Shown here in pieces: positions 26,965-36,018 of a stretch of DNA of 64,000 nt; position 1 is the first letter of the stretch, and every line of letters starts with the position of its first letter. Origin of the DNA: Idiomarina abyssalis. GTDB taxonomy: Bacteria; Pseudomonadota; Gammaproteobacteria; Enterobacterales; Alteromonadaceae. The notes beneath the pieces were generated by a model. That model did not search any database. It saw nothing but the letters and a program-made list of their open reading frames with translations, and was not told the origin of the DNA. The stretch is taken from contig NZ_FPBE01000003.1 of assembly GCF_900116625.1 (NCBI RefSeq), positions 1 through 64,000 on the forward strand, in the 5' to 3' direction. A program made the position numbers and the translations under genes.

Positions 26965-28623
26965 GTGAAAGCATCCGATTTATTCGTAAAAGCACTTGAA
27001 AACGAGGGTGTGAAGTACATTTTCGGCATTCCCGGCGAAGAAAACCTGGACTTACTTGAGTCCCTATCAAAGTCTGATATCGAACTTATTTTAACCCGGC
27101 ATGAACAGGGCGCTGGCTTTATGGCTGCCACATACGGTCGCCTGACCGGAAAGCCCGGCGTGTGTCTATCAACCCTGGGGCCGGGTGCAACGAATCTGGT
27201 TACCCCTGTGGCCTATGCTCAGCTTGGCGCTATGCCCATGGTTGTGGTTACCGGACAAAAACCCATAAAGGAGCGTCATCAGGGTCAATTCCAAATCATT
27301 GATGTGGTCGACATGATGACCCCCATTACCAAATACACTCAGGCGATTATTAGCGCCAGCAGCATTCCGGCGCACATACGCGAAGCTTTCCGTCGCGCTG
27401 AGGACGAACGCCCGGGCGCTTCTCATCTGGAGTTATCGGATGACATCAGCCGCGAGGAGGTCAGCAGCCTTCCAATACAAGCCAGTCATTCGCGCCGCCC
27501 CATTACCGAGCATAAGTCGGTACGCCACGTGCTGGAACTTCTGCGAGAAGCAAAACACCCGGTGTTGCTGATAGGTGCCGCTGCCAACCGTAAAATTACG
27601 GCAAAAATGTTACGCGCCTTTGTCGATAAAACCGGCATTCCTTTTATTACCACCCAAATGGGTAAAGGCGTTATCAATGAGGATCATCCTCGCTGGCTGG
27701 GTAACGCGGCCGTTTCCGATGGAGACTACCCGCACCGGGCGATAGAGAAAGCGGATTTAATCCTTAATGTGGGCCACGACGTGGTAGAGAAGCCCCCATT
27801 TATGATGAAAACCGGCGATAATGACAAACGTAAAGTGGTACACATTAACTTTCAGGGCGCAGAAGTCGACTCAGTTTACTTCCCGCACGCCAGCATGATT
27901 GGTGATATTGGCAACAGCATCTGGCAATTAAAAGAGGGAACTGAGCCACAAGACCACTGGGACTTCGACTTTATGCTGAAGGTTCGCGACCATATGCGTG
28001 ACCATACCGATGAAGGCGCCGACGATGGTAGCTTCCCGGTTTTACCACAGCGTCTGGTGGAAGATGTCCGTGAAGTGATGCCGGACGACGGTGTCATTGC
28101 ACTGGACAACGGCATCTACAAAATTTGGTTTGCCCGTAATTACCCAGCGCGTCAGCCAAATACTGTACTGCTGGATAATGCACTGGCTTCAATGGGTGCC
28201 GGCTTACCTTCTGCAATGGCTGCTAAGCTGGTTAACCCGGAAAAGAAAGTTATGGCAATATGCGGTGACGGCGGCTTTATGATGAACTCGCAGGAGCTTG
28301 AAACCGCGGTGCGCATGGGGCTGGATATTGTTGTCGTTATCCTTAATGACAGCGGTTACGGCATGATCAAATGGAAACAGCAACACATGAAACTCAGCGA
28401 CTATGGCTTAGATTTCAATAACCCGGATTTTGTGAAATATGCAGAGTCTTATGGTGCGAAGGGCTATCGTTTAGACAAAACTGAGAATCTGATACCGCTG
28501 CTAAAAGACTGCTTAGATAAGCCCGGGGTTCACCTTATTGATGTTCCGGTGGACTATTCACAAAATGACCGGCTGCTGAATGAGGAAATTCCCCAGCGCA
28601 GCCGTGCCATTAAAGCCGATTAA
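26965..28623 (+). CDS. Thiamine pyrophosphate enzyme, acetolactate synthase large-subunit-like
   Basis: This 552-residue TPP enzyme has three domains. The N-terminal pyrimidine-binding domain has the catalytic glutamate in ILTRHEQGAGFMA near residue 50 and the SLGPGATNL-type segment. The PP-binding domain has the GDGGFMMNSQELETA motif near residue 433. The start is GTG, supported by AAGGAG 8 nt upstream. The GEENLDLLE opening marks a catabolic-type branch annotated as acetolactate synthase, but no regulatory ilvH-like subunit is adjacent. Pyruvate oxidase or another 2-oxoacid decarboxylase is the alternative. It ends in a 4-nt overlap with the convergent GST gene. Confidence 0.82.
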   Translation: MKASDLFVKALENEGVKYIFGIPGEENLDLLESLSKSDIELILTRHEQGAGFMAATYGRLTGKPGVCLSTLGPGATNLVTPVAYAQLGAMPMVVVTGQKPIKERHQGQFQIIDVVDMMTPITKYTQAIISASSIPAHIREAFRRAEDERPGASHLELSDDISREEVSSLPIQASHSRRPITEHKSVRHVLELLREAKHPVLLIGAAANRKITAKMLRAFVDKTGIPFITTQMGKGVINEDHPRWLGNAAVSDGDYPHRAIEKADLILNVGHDVVEKPPFMMKTGDNDKRKVVHINFQGAEVDSVYFPHASMIGDIGNSIWQLKEGTEPQDHWDFDFMLKVRDHMRDHTDEGADDGSFPVLPQRLVEDVREVMPDDGVIALDNGIYKIWFARNYPARQPNTVLLDNALASMGAGLPSAMAAKLVNPEKKVMAICGDGGFMMNSQELETAVRMGLDIVVVILNDSGYGMIKWKQQHMKLSDYGLDFNNPDFVKYAESYGAKGYRLDKTENLIPLLKDCLDKPGVHLIDVPVDYSQNDRLLNEEIPQRSRAIKAD

Positions 28624-29192
28624 TCACGGTTAGGATCAGTATCCGCGAAGTAAGGATAGTCGTTTAATTTATCGACAAAGGCCTGAAGTCGCGGATACTT
28701 ATCCAGATTGAAACGTTCACGGAATAAGCCCCAGCTTAAGAAACAACCTAAACGTAGCTCTCCGTCACTAAAGGGGTGAGGCCCTTCATAAGCAACCGCA
28801 TGCTCTTTGTCTTCCATGAGTTGAAGTATGTCTTCAATACGCTGCTGCTGGCGCTTAAGGTAAGGTACCTTATCTGGTGTTACACCCGCTTTTTCTAACA
28901 AGAACAAATTAATGGCAGCATCCATAGCCGTGTTTACCAGGCAGTACTGATCAAAATCTTTTGTGTCCGCAAAAAAACGCTCATCGGCTTTTTCCCGAAC
29001 GTATTTTAGTATGCTGCTTGAGTCATGAAGGCGCAGATCATTGTGGTGCAAAAACGGCACCTTTTTAGCCGGGGTTAATTTAGCGCTGGTTTCAAAGTCC
29101 GTTTCGGTAAATGAGAATTTTGTCTTTGTCTCCAGTAAAGCAATGCGACAATGCCTAACGAACGGCGAGGTATAACTTCCGAACAATTCCAT
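28620..29192 (-). CDS. Glutathione S-transferase family protein
   Basis: This 190-residue protein has an N-terminal thioredoxin-like GST domain (MELFGSYTSPFVRHCRIALLE, with the VPFLHH cis-proline loop and the D-S-S glutathione-contact motif HDSSSILKYV) and an all-helical C-terminal domain. It is slightly short for the family but shows all expected landmarks. The catalytic residue is probably the serine in the SPFV segment. It is 12 bp downstream of the CDF transporter on the same strand and may be cotranscribed. Substrate unknown. Confidence 0.88.
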   Translation of the reverse strand: MELFGSYTSPFVRHCRIALLETKTKFSFTETDFETSAKLTPAKKVPFLHHNDLRLHDSSSILKYVREKADERFFADTKDFDQYCLVNTAMDAAINLFLLEKAGVTPDKVPYLKRQQQRIEDILQLMEDKEHAVAYEGPHPFSDGELRLGCFLSWGLFRERFNLDKYPRLQAFVDKLNDYPYFADTDPNRD

Positions 29193-29204
29193 GATCTTCT
29201 CCTG

Positions 29205-30083
29205 TTAATGATCTCGACAAGCTTCGTCTGGGTACTCCAGCTCTATGGTTGTATGAGCCAACTCAAACACAGCTAACTGTTCTGATATTTGTTGTTTTAA
29301 AAGCGCTCTTTCCGCGCATTCCAGTTCTTTTGATACCACAATATGCGCCGTTAATACATGGCGCTCACCATCCAAAGACCAGAAATGTAAGTGGTGGGCA
29401 TCATTCACGAGTTCTAACGAGGTTAATTGTTCGCGTATTTGCCGATAAACTTCCGGGTCGGGGGACGCCTGTACAAAGAGTTTAACCGTAGAACCCAGGT
29501 GACGAATAACGTTCACCAAAATAAACAGGGTAAAAGCAATGGATAAAAGGGGGTCTAAAATAGGCCAGTCGACAAACATAAGAATGATCGACACAATTAG
29601 CACCGCTACCCAGCCCAATACGTCTTCAAGCAGATGCCAGTTAAGCACTCGTTCATTCAGCGACTTGCCATGAGAAAGCTTAAATGCCGCATAGCCATTC
29701 ACAATGACACCGAACACGGCCAATAGCGCCATACCTTCGGCCATTGGCATTACCGGGTTCCATAAACGAGGAATAGCTTCGAATAAAATCCAGATAGAAC
29801 CTGCCGTCAGTACAACAGCATTAATAAAAGCACCCACCAGAGAAAGCCGCTGGTAGCCGTAGGTAAAGGTGTGGGTTGCGTCTTTTCGACTGAACTTATC
29901 CAACAGCCAGGCCATACCAATAGAGATGCTGTCGCCGAGATCATGCACTGCGTCAGCTAAAATAGCGGTACTGTTAGTCAACACTCCGCCAATAAACTCA
30001 ATAATGGTAAAACACAGGTTAAGGAAAAACGCCCAGCCAATGCGCTCTGACGAGCTTTCGTGGTGATGATGGTGATGGTGCAT
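29205..30083 (-). CDS. Cation diffusion facilitator transporter with N-terminal heptahistidine
   Basis: This 292-residue inner-membrane metal/proton antiporter is of the CDF (ZitB/CzcD-like) family. Six membrane segments are predicted from the hydrophobic runs. The first metal-site pair lies in STAILADAVHDLGDS (HxxxD in helix II) and the second around WHLLEDVLGW (HxxxD in helix V). A C-terminal cytoplasmic domain carries the HHLHFWSLDG metal-binding segment. The protein opens with Met followed by seven histidines, a natural metal-binding tail. Zn2+ export is most likely but is inference. No metal regulator is adjacent. Confidence 0.92.
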   Translation of the reverse strand: MHHHHHHHESSSERIGWAFFLNLCFTIIEFIGGVLTNSTAILADAVHDLGDSISIGMAWLLDKFSRKDATHTFTYGYQRLSLVGAFINAVVLTAGSIWILFEAIPRLWNPVMPMAEGMALLAVFGVIVNGYAAFKLSHGKSLNERVLNWHLLEDVLGWVAVLIVSIILMFVDWPILDPLLSIAFTLFILVNVIRHLGSTVKLFVQASPDPEVYRQIREQLTSLELVNDAHHLHFWSLDGERHVLTAHIVVSKELECAERALLKQQISEQLAVFELAHTTIELEYPDEACRDH

Positions 30084-30274
30084 AGCATCCTTAACTGTTA
30101 ATCAAATGTACTTTTCAGGCGATAAAAATGCGCATAAAAATGAGCCATATTGTTAATTTAACACTCTTCTGTACGGCAAATGAAGTATTGCTTACGCATC
30201 TTTAACAGTGCAAAATTTCGCCAAATTTAGATCCCTCTAAATTAAGATGATGTAACTTTTCTCAGGAGCTTTAA
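30084..30274. promoter_or_regulatory. Intergenic region between CDF transporter and porin genes
   Basis: This divergent 191-bp AT-rich spacer must hold promoters for both genes. AGGAG at about 30264 serves the porin gene. I see no convincing Zur, Fur or PhoB operator in it. Confidence 0.4.
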
Positions 30275-31411
30275 ATGAAGTACTCTCTAGCAGCTTGTTT
30301 CGGTGCTGCAGCACTGGTCATGAGCCTGCCTTCTCAGGCACAAGATAAAATTCAGTGGAGTGGTTTTGGTAATATCGCAGCAGGTATGACAACTGGCAGC
30401 GACGACGAACTGTTTGGCTACGATAACGACGTAGACTTTAATCCGGAGAGCTTATTTGCACTACAAGCAAAAGCCAACTTATCTGACAAACTCAGTGTCA
30501 CCGCACAGATTATGTCTCGTGGCTCAGAGGACTTCGACTTAGGTGTTGAATGGGCCTACTTACAGTACCAACTAACCGACGCGGCAAGCATTAACGTGGG
30601 TAAATTGCGCCTGCCTTTCTATATGTATTCAGACTCTCTGGATATAGGTTACAGCTACCACTGGCTACGCACACCTCAAAGTGTCTATCGTGTCGCTTTC
30701 GACAATTACACTGGTGTGAGCTTCCAGCACAACGCCTTTGTCGGTAACTTTATCTTCAATACGCAAGTTATTGCCGGCAACATGCAAGACGATATTGAAG
30801 CAGGTGGCAGCGAAGCGGCAGAAGCAGAAATGAATAACCTGATAGGTTTTAATACCAGCGCCATCTACAACAACCTGACCATGCGTATTGCGTATTACCA
30901 GACCAACGATACCAATATTCACCTTAATGAGATTGACGGCTTGCTGGCAACGCTAAGAGAAGCGGGTGCTGCACAGGTCGCTTCAGAGCTGGAAGTTTCT
31001 GAAGACAAAGGGACTTTCGCTGGTGTCGGTTTTATGTACGACAATTTCAACTGGTTTGTAGGTGGAGAATATACCGAGCTTGAAGTTGATGGCAGCTATA
31101 TTCCTGAACAGCGCTCTAGTTACCTTACTGCAGGTAAGCGTTTTGAAGACTGGACATTACACGCTACCGTTGGCCAAACCGACGATAAAGTCATTGATGC
31201 CGAGCGTTTCAGCGTTCCTGTTCCTCAGTTACAAGCCGTTATTAACCAAGTAGCAACTCAGGTTATTAGCGAGAACACTTACACCTCTGTAGGCGCCAAC
31301 TTTAACATCGCGCCAAGCGCTGTACTGAAGTTTGACGTTACCCATTCTGACGACAAGTTAATCGATGAGTCTGACGTACTGGTTTCCGCTGCAGTTCAAT
31401 TTGTATTTTAA
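30275..31411 (+). CDS. Outer-membrane porin-like protein
   Basis: This 378-residue protein has a Sec signal peptide (1-22, ending SQA), then alternating amphipathic strands. The first starts QWSGFGNIAAGM and the C-terminus ends VSAAVQFVF with the terminal phenylalanine recognised by the BAM complex. The segment SINVGKLRLPFYMYSDSLDIGY resembles the porin family found beside phosphate- or nitrate-related genes in marine gammaproteobacteria. No specificity loop can be recognised. It is followed 6 nt later by a small periplasmic binding-protein-like gene, so the two are one operon. Confidence 0.83.
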   Translation: MKYSLAACFGAAALVMSLPSQAQDKIQWSGFGNIAAGMTTGSDDELFGYDNDVDFNPESLFALQAKANLSDKLSVTAQIMSRGSEDFDLGVEWAYLQYQLTDAASINVGKLRLPFYMYSDSLDIGYSYHWLRTPQSVYRVAFDNYTGVSFQHNAFVGNFIFNTQVIAGNMQDDIEAGGSEAAEAEMNNLIGFNTSAIYNNLTMRIAYYQTNDTNIHLNEIDGLLATLREAGAAQVASELEVSEDKGTFAGVGFMYDNFNWFVGGEYTELEVDGSYIPEQRSSYLTAGKRFEDWTLHATVGQTDDKVIDAERFSVPVPQLQAVINQVATQVISENTYTSVGANFNIAPSAVLKFDVTHSDDKLIDESDVLVSAAVQFVF

Positions 31412-31417
31412 GGAATT

Positions 31418-31816
31418 ATGATGAAAAAGTTTGCTGTATTTCTCATCGTTATAGCGACAAGCCTGCTGAGCTTTTCAGCTCTTGCACAAAATGGCGTAGT
31501 CGTTTCACAAACTGAGATTAACGAAGAGTCAGTTTCTCGAATATTCCTGGGGCAGTCGCGAGTTTTAACCGGGGTAAACTTACCTGAAGACTCAGCAACC
31601 CGAAAGGCTTTCGAAGAAACCTTATTAGGGCAGTCTGGTGAGCAGCTTAAACGCCACTGGGCAAAGTTGAAGTTCACCGGTCGTGCAACGCCGCTAGATA
31701 CTTTGGCAAATGATGATGCGGTTATTGAGTTTTTACTGAGTAACCCACAGGGCATTGGGTATGTTTCTGATAAAAGCAAAGTGTCAGGTGATTTGAAGGT
31801 AATTGCTACTTTCTAA
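31418..31816 (+). CDS. Small periplasmic phosphate-binding-protein-like protein (PstS-related)
   Basis: This 132-residue exported protein has a signal peptide (1-24, ending ALA) and a single lobe resembling the PBP-like family annotated as phosphate ABC transporter substrate-binding protein. The ordered features are ISRIFLGQSRVLTG, a central RHWAKLKFTGRATP segment and the closing NPQGIGYVSD. It is about half the length of true PstS, and no pst permease genes are present, so it is probably not an ABC transporter component. A sensing or accessory role for the porin or the nearby c-di-GMP genes is possible but speculative. Confidence 0.78.
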   Translation: MMKKFAVFLIVIATSLLSFSALAQNGVVVSQTEINEESVSRIFLGQSRVLTGVNLPEDSATRKAFEETLLGQSGEQLKRHWAKLKFTGRATPLDTLANDDAVIEFLLSNPQGIGYVSDKSKVSGDLKVIATF

Positions 31817-31828
31817 ACAATAAGAATA

Positions 31829-31858
31829 AAACCTCCGGTTGTTTGCCGGAGGTTTTAC
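31829..31858. terminator. Bidirectional terminator
   Basis: ACCTCCGG (31831-31838) pairs with CCGGAGGT (31846-31853), with A-rich sequence before and T-rich sequence after, so it can serve the porin operon and the convergent diguanylate cyclase operon. Confidence 0.9.
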
Positions 31859-32796
31859 TTCGATACCTGGTTTCGGCCCTTCTCTTTCGATTCATATAAC
31901 GCAGCATCCGCTTTTTCTAACCAGTTCTCAGCAATTGAAAATTCATTAGAAAACTCAGCAACGCCTGCGCTTACTGTCAGTTTTAGCTGCTCATCGTTAT
32001 ATTCTTTGCCTAAGGGCAGAAGCGTTTCCTCTATCTGCTTTCTCAGGCGTTCGGCCACTAACACAGCATCATTTAATGACGTTTTAGGTAAGAGTATGAC
32101 AAACTCTTCTCCACCGTAACGACCACAGGCATCCGTTTCTCGCTGACTTCCCAGTATAATATCTGCTATTAGCTGAATAGCGCGGTCACCAATTTGGTGC
32201 CCATAAGTGTCATTAACCTGCTTAAAGTGATCAATATCCATCATAATAACTGAAGCGGTGTCTTCGTAACGCTTACAACGAAGAAACTCCTGCTCAAACA
32301 GCGTTTGCCAATGTCCGCGATTAACGAGCTGGGTTAAAGCATCGGTCTGACTGATAGTTTTTAACTTTAATAAATTATTGGCTTCCTCACTGACGTCATA
32401 AACCAACGCACAAACATGGTGAATTTGCTTGTCCGTGGAGAATAGAGGAAATAACGTTACGTTCTGGAACATCAAATCAGATTCAGCCGTAAAAGGCCGG
32501 GTGTTTTCAAAGTTCAGAATATGGGGCTCTTGCTGCCAGTTACAGTGGGCCTGAATACCCAACTTTAAAACGGACTCAGTTTTATATTGGAACCAGCTTT
32601 TAGGTAAGGTTGGCAATAGCGTAAACAAATTTTCATCTTTAGCGACAACGCTACTGATGCCGCTATGGTTTTCCATAAAGCCATTCCACACTTTAACGTT
32701 GTAATCGCGGTCAAAAACAATCAACCCAACCTCAATGTTCTGAAGAATTTGCAGTACCCAGTGTAGGTTGGTGATGTCTAGTTCCTCTTTATTCAT
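31855..32796 (-). CDS. PAS-GGDEF diguanylate cyclase
   Basis: This 313-residue cytosolic protein has an N-terminal PAS-like domain (residues 10-130, LQNIEVGLIVFDRDYNVKVWN) and a GGDEF domain with the intact active-site motif GGEEF in GRYGGEEFVILLP. An RETD inhibitory I-site sits five residues before it, so it should make c-di-GMP with product feedback. A TTG at 32832 also opens the frame, but the ATG at 32794-32796 overlapping the end of the upstream regulator by 8 nt is more plausible. Overlap implies coupled translation and a shared signalling pathway. Confidence 0.92.
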   Translation of the reverse strand: MNKEELDITNLHWVLQILQNIEVGLIVFDRDYNVKVWNGFMENHSGISSVVAKDENLFTLLPTLPKSWFQYKTESVLKLGIQAHCNWQQEPHILNFENTRPFTAESDLMFQNVTLFPLFSTDKQIHHVCALVYDVSEEANNLLKLKTISQTDALTQLVNRGHWQTLFEQEFLRCKRYEDTASVIMMDIDHFKQVNDTYGHQIGDRAIQLIADIILGSQRETDACGRYGGEEFVILLPKTSLNDAVLVAERLRKQIEETLLPLGKEYNDEQLKLTVSAGVAEFSNEFSIAENWLEKADAALYESKEKGRNQVSK

Positions 32797-33781
32797 CGAT
32801 AAAGTACCCGGCTCGTTCTTCAAGTGCAGCAATTGAAGCTTCAGTGAAAATAACGTAGAGATCGCAATTTAAATGGTAATCAGGGATCTCATAATCGATG
32901 GTAATGATTAAAACTTCTTTATCTTTCACATCCTCTTTAAAAACATTATTGACGGTTTCGCTCATTCCCAAGAAAGCTGGCTGGCTAATATTTAACTCTA
33001 AATCCAGTTGCGATGAGAACCGCTTTAAAAAAGCGGCAATAAGCGTTGAGGCAACATCTAAAAGGACACTTCGGCTGTCGTCCTTAAATTCATAACCGTG
33101 ATAGTCCGACAACTTAGACGGTAAGTCGTTTAGGGTCCGGTTATCAACACAGAGAATGGCTTCTCCGGCTATAGCGTTACCAACAAAACCTTCGGACACC
33201 ATGTTTACCCGGATATTTTCATCGTGAAGTTCGTTAATCAGAGTATTGTATGGGCGCTTAGCAACATCGGGCACAGGTAGCTGAATAAAGGAACCCAGCA
33301 TACCACCAAGCAGTTTTGCCGCATCACCAAGCGCAATATTGCTCACTTCCTTTAAAATATCGGTAGGTTCAATATGCTCCGTTTTTGTCTTCTTACGCTG
33401 GTGGTTCCCGGGCAATAACTCTCTGATAAGGCCGTAGCGCTCAAGTACATCGTGCAACTCTTCAGAAACAATGGGTTTCTTTATAAAACCCAAAGCTCCG
33501 AGCTTTTCAACCCGGCGCTGAGACTCTTCCTGTATGTCGCCGGAAACAACAATAGTCAGGCAGTCTAACTGCTTTTCCTTAATGTTCTGTAATACCTCAA
33601 AACCATCCATAACCGGCATAGTTAAATCCAGAAACAGCAGCTCAACAAGACCTTGCTCTACAAGATCTAAAGCTTCTTGCCCGTTTTCAGCAAAGCGCAC
33701 CTCAATGTCCCAACTCTTGGGTAAGGCATGCTCAATGCTTTTTCGAGCAACTTTTGAGTCATCACATATCAGAACTTTCAT
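32789..33781 (-). CDS. Response regulator with CheC/CheX-type phosphatase-like domain
   Basis: This 330-residue protein has a receiver domain (residues 1-120) with acidic pocket CDDSK and phosphoacceptor in LLFLDLTMPVMDG. After a basic linker comes a CheC/CheX-like domain (about 140-330). The first helix DILKEVSNIALGDAAKLLG preserves the ExxN phosphatase signature. The matching second helix (LLDVASTLIAAFL) is degenerate, so at most one active site is expected. It could dephosphorylate a chemotaxis-like receiver or act as a phospho-switch upstream of the coupled GGDEF enzyme. No kinase gene is adjacent. Confidence 0.88.
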   Translation of the reverse strand: MKVLICDDSKVARKSIEHALPKSWDIEVRFAENGQEALDLVEQGLVELLFLDLTMPVMDGFEVLQNIKEKQLDCLTIVVSGDIQEESQRRVEKLGALGFIKKPIVSEELHDVLERYGLIRELLPGNHQRKKTKTEHIEPTDILKEVSNIALGDAAKLLGGMLGSFIQLPVPDVAKRPYNTLINELHDENIRVNMVSEGFVGNAIAGEAILCVDNRTLNDLPSKLSDYHGYEFKDDSRSVLLDVASTLIAAFLKRFSSQLDLELNISQPAFLGMSETVNNVFKEDVKDKEVLIITIDYEIPDYHLNCDLYVIFTEASIAALEERAGYFIDE

Positions 33782-33822
33782 AGTCTAAACATGGCATAAC
33801 AAAGCCTGTCCGTTAAGGTACT

Positions 33823-35037
33823 TTACAAAATATAGACGGCCATTCCGCCCAATAACCAGAATACACTCACACCACAAAGGCCAGTCATAACCTTTTCACT
33901 TACCGAGGACGAACCGCCATGGTCATGGTGGTGGTGATGGTCGTGCTCTTTTTGTTTCTTACGCCAAAGAACAATCATGACCACGCTTAGTAGTAAGAAA
34001 ATAAGGTTCAGAACAAAGCCATAATCAAGTTTGAAATGTTTCTGCTCGGCCGGTGACGACCATTGTGATGCGTCCGGCAGTAAATCAAAGGCGAACAGTC
34101 CATAGTGCATAACCAGGGATGCTGCCACCAGACAAGTGAAAAGCATTAAGGCAATATACAGCGCCATTTTCCAGCCATAGTAACGAGCATTAATTTTTAG
34201 TACCGGCAGTACAATTAAGTCGGAGAAGATGAACGCCATAACACCTGCAAAGGCTACGCCCTCACCGAACAAGACGGCAGCCAATGGAATGTTACCCATA
34301 GAGCCAATAAAGGTGAAAAATGCGGCTACCGGGCCCACTACCGCTTGTTGCAGTAATGACCAGAAACCCGGGTCACCCTCAGTACCTACGCCAATAAACA
34401 GCCATTCAAAAAACGCGCTTGGTACAAAAGCGGAAATAACACCGGCAACGGTAAAACCAATAAGCACGTCTTTCCAGACCATCTGCCATTCCATAACGTA
34501 CTTTTGACCAACTTTTTTCCAGGTATCTGAGCTAAAGAGATCAGACAACGTGCTCTCATGTTGATGCTCGTCGTCTTCTTCGTCTTCTTCTCGGGCGTTT
34601 TTGATGAGGTTTTTGGGGTTAGTTACCGTAATAAAAAGCCAGACGAATAAAATCAGCAGCAACCCGCCAACGTATTCACCAACCACAAACTGCCAACCGA
34701 GGAAAATAGAAATAACAAAACCCAGTTCAATGACCAGGTTGGTAGAGGCCAGCATAAAGGCCATTGAAGCACTAAAGGCCGCCCCTTTATTGAACAATGC
34801 CCGCGTAGTTGAAAGTGCAGCAAAACTGCAGGAACTGGAGATAAAGCCAAAAAAAGTGCCCAGCGACACGGATTTGAGATCATTGCCGCCCATAGCCTTG
34901 CGCATTCGCCGCTTAGTGATAAGCACTTGAATTAGGCTACTGATCAAATAACCTAATACAAACGCCCATAAAGCCATCCAGAAAAAGCCCAGGCTGGTGT
35001 ACGCCGATTCGCCCCATAGTGATAAGAAATTTTCCAT
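33823..35037 (-). CDS. Permease of the DUF318/ArsP-like family with His-rich loop
   Basis: This 404-residue polytopic protein of the COG0701 (UPF0718/ArsP-like) permease family has eight or more hydrophobic segments. Two related repeats contain SSSCSFAALSTTRALF and GNIPLAAVLFGEG segments. A cytoplasmic loop near residue 370 reads KEHDHHHHHDHGG, suggesting metal binding. Acidic-basic loop EEDEEDDEHQHE near residue 155 divides the two halves. AAGGAG before the ATG supports the start. Known relatives export organoarsenicals or are of unknown substrate, and no ars genes are nearby. The substrate is left open. Confidence 0.85.
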   Translation of the reverse strand: MENFLSLWGESAYTSLGFFWMALWAFVLGYLISSLIQVLITKRRMRKAMGGNDLKSVSLGTFFGFISSSCSFAALSTTRALFNKGAAFSASMAFMLASTNLVIELGFVISIFLGWQFVVGEYVGGLLLILFVWLFITVTNPKNLIKNAREEDEEDDEHQHESTLSDLFSSDTWKKVGQKYVMEWQMVWKDVLIGFTVAGVISAFVPSAFFEWLFIGVGTEGDPGFWSLLQQAVVGPVAAFFTFIGSMGNIPLAAVLFGEGVAFAGVMAFIFSDLIVLPVLKINARYYGWKMALYIALMLFTCLVAASLVMHYGLFAFDLLPDASQWSSPAEQKHFKLDYGFVLNLIFLLLSVVMIVLWRKKQKEHDHHHHHDHGGSSSVSEKVMTGLCGVSVFWLLGGMAVYIL

Positions 35038-35040
35038 GAT

Positions 35041-35448
35041 AGCTCCTTTTACTTGAAGCCCACCTTCATTTCCTGCTCATGTCCATGATGGGCATTTCCT
35101 GGTTACTATTTACAACCTACGTTATTCTCCGAAATTTGATCTCTACCTGAATGGACTTCTGTATCCGCTTTAAGTTCTAACATTGAGCATTCAGGTAAAT
35201 AATTAAGTAGTCTAAAAAGACGACTAAAGTGCAGCAAAGCAAGTGAAAAGGCTGTCACCATAGGACTCGAACCAGCCCTTAGTACCCTCGAGTGACTCCG
35301 TTTCACAACTTGAAGCCACTATGATTGGGCCCGCAAAATTATCTAGTAAAGGGCTCAGTAGAGCCCCGAGAGTAACTTGGAAAAGCAGATTCAGCAGTAC
35401 AAAACTTACTGATTCTCGGTAGTCTTTCATGAGGTTCACACAGTGTTA
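35041..35448. other. 408-bp region without a convincing gene
   Basis: This gap lies between the permease gene and the orphan lipoprotein gene. On the minus strand the 17 codons just before the permease ribosome-binding site read PGNAHHGHEQEMKVGFK and then stop, with stops directly ahead, like the tail of a lost gene. An open frame from GTG 35439 down to 35224 (71 codons, hydrophobic centre) has no good ribosome-binding site. A tRNA-like T-loop string near 35255-35275 does not fold. I read this as the decayed left edge of the accessory stretch. Confidence 0.5.
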
Positions 35449-36018
35449 CTAATTCCATCGAACCAAAGTAACAGGTATTTCACCACCGGTGTACTCGAAC
35501 TCGACTTCAACAAGACCACCGCTATCGGCAATAGCTACCAAGGCATCGCAATCCGCGTTTTCAGCACAGAGGAACTCATATTGATAAAAGCCATAAACTC
35601 CCTCTTCTTTATCAGTAAAAGGGTTTCCGCTAAGTTCTACTTCGCTGTAAACATAGCTGGTGCCAACGGAGTCGGACTGCGAGCTAATAACTTCGACCAG
35701 CTCAATTGATATTGAACTGCCATCGGCAACACCTTCAGTATCAACGTTTTTCTCAAGTACACGTAACTCATAAGAGGTTCCGAACTCATGTTCAAAGCCC
35801 TCAATACTAGTGGTGAAAATTTCTTGTCCACTTTGATTAGTTCCATGTCCAGTTATTGGCGGGGTAAATTGAATACCTAAACCGTAATACACGGGTTCAG
35901 ACGCCACTGTGACGGTATATTCAATTCCCTCATCAGAATCATTTGAGCCGCCGCAACCAAACAAATATGCGGTCATAAATGTGAGTAACAAGGAACGTGA
36001 CAGGGTTTTAAATTCCAT
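35449..36018 (-). CDS. Hypothetical lipoprotein
   Basis: This 189-residue protein of unknown function has a lipoprotein signal peptide: basic start MEFKTLSR, hydrophobic core, and lipobox YLFGC with the acylated cysteine at residue 22, followed by a GGSNDSDEG linker. The rest is predicted mostly beta, acidic, with two further cysteines (CAENADC) likely forming a disulfide. AGGAG 8 nt before the ATG supports translation. It stands alone in the AT-richer accessory stretch downstream of glmS. I do not recognise its family. Confidence 0.78.
   Translation of the reverse strand: MEFKTLSRSLLLTFMTAYLFGCGGSNDSDEGIEYTVTVASEPVYYGLGIQFTPPITGHGTNQSGQEIFTTSIEGFEHEFGTSYELRVLEKNVDTEGVADGSSISIELVEVISSQSDSVGTSYVYSEVELSGNPFTDKEEGVYGFYQYEFLCAENADCDALVAIADSGGLVEVEFEYTGGEIPVTLVRWN

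Noticed and set aside
35250-35275. tRNA-like T-arm string GGTTCGAGTCC on the minus strand
   Set aside because: The flanking bases do not form the 5-bp T stem, and no acceptor, anticodon or CCA end fits around it.
35224-35439. 71-codon hydrophobic open frame behind the orphan lipoprotein
   Set aside because: GTG start without a ribosome-binding site, no recognisable features, and located in a decayed region; kept only as a possibility.
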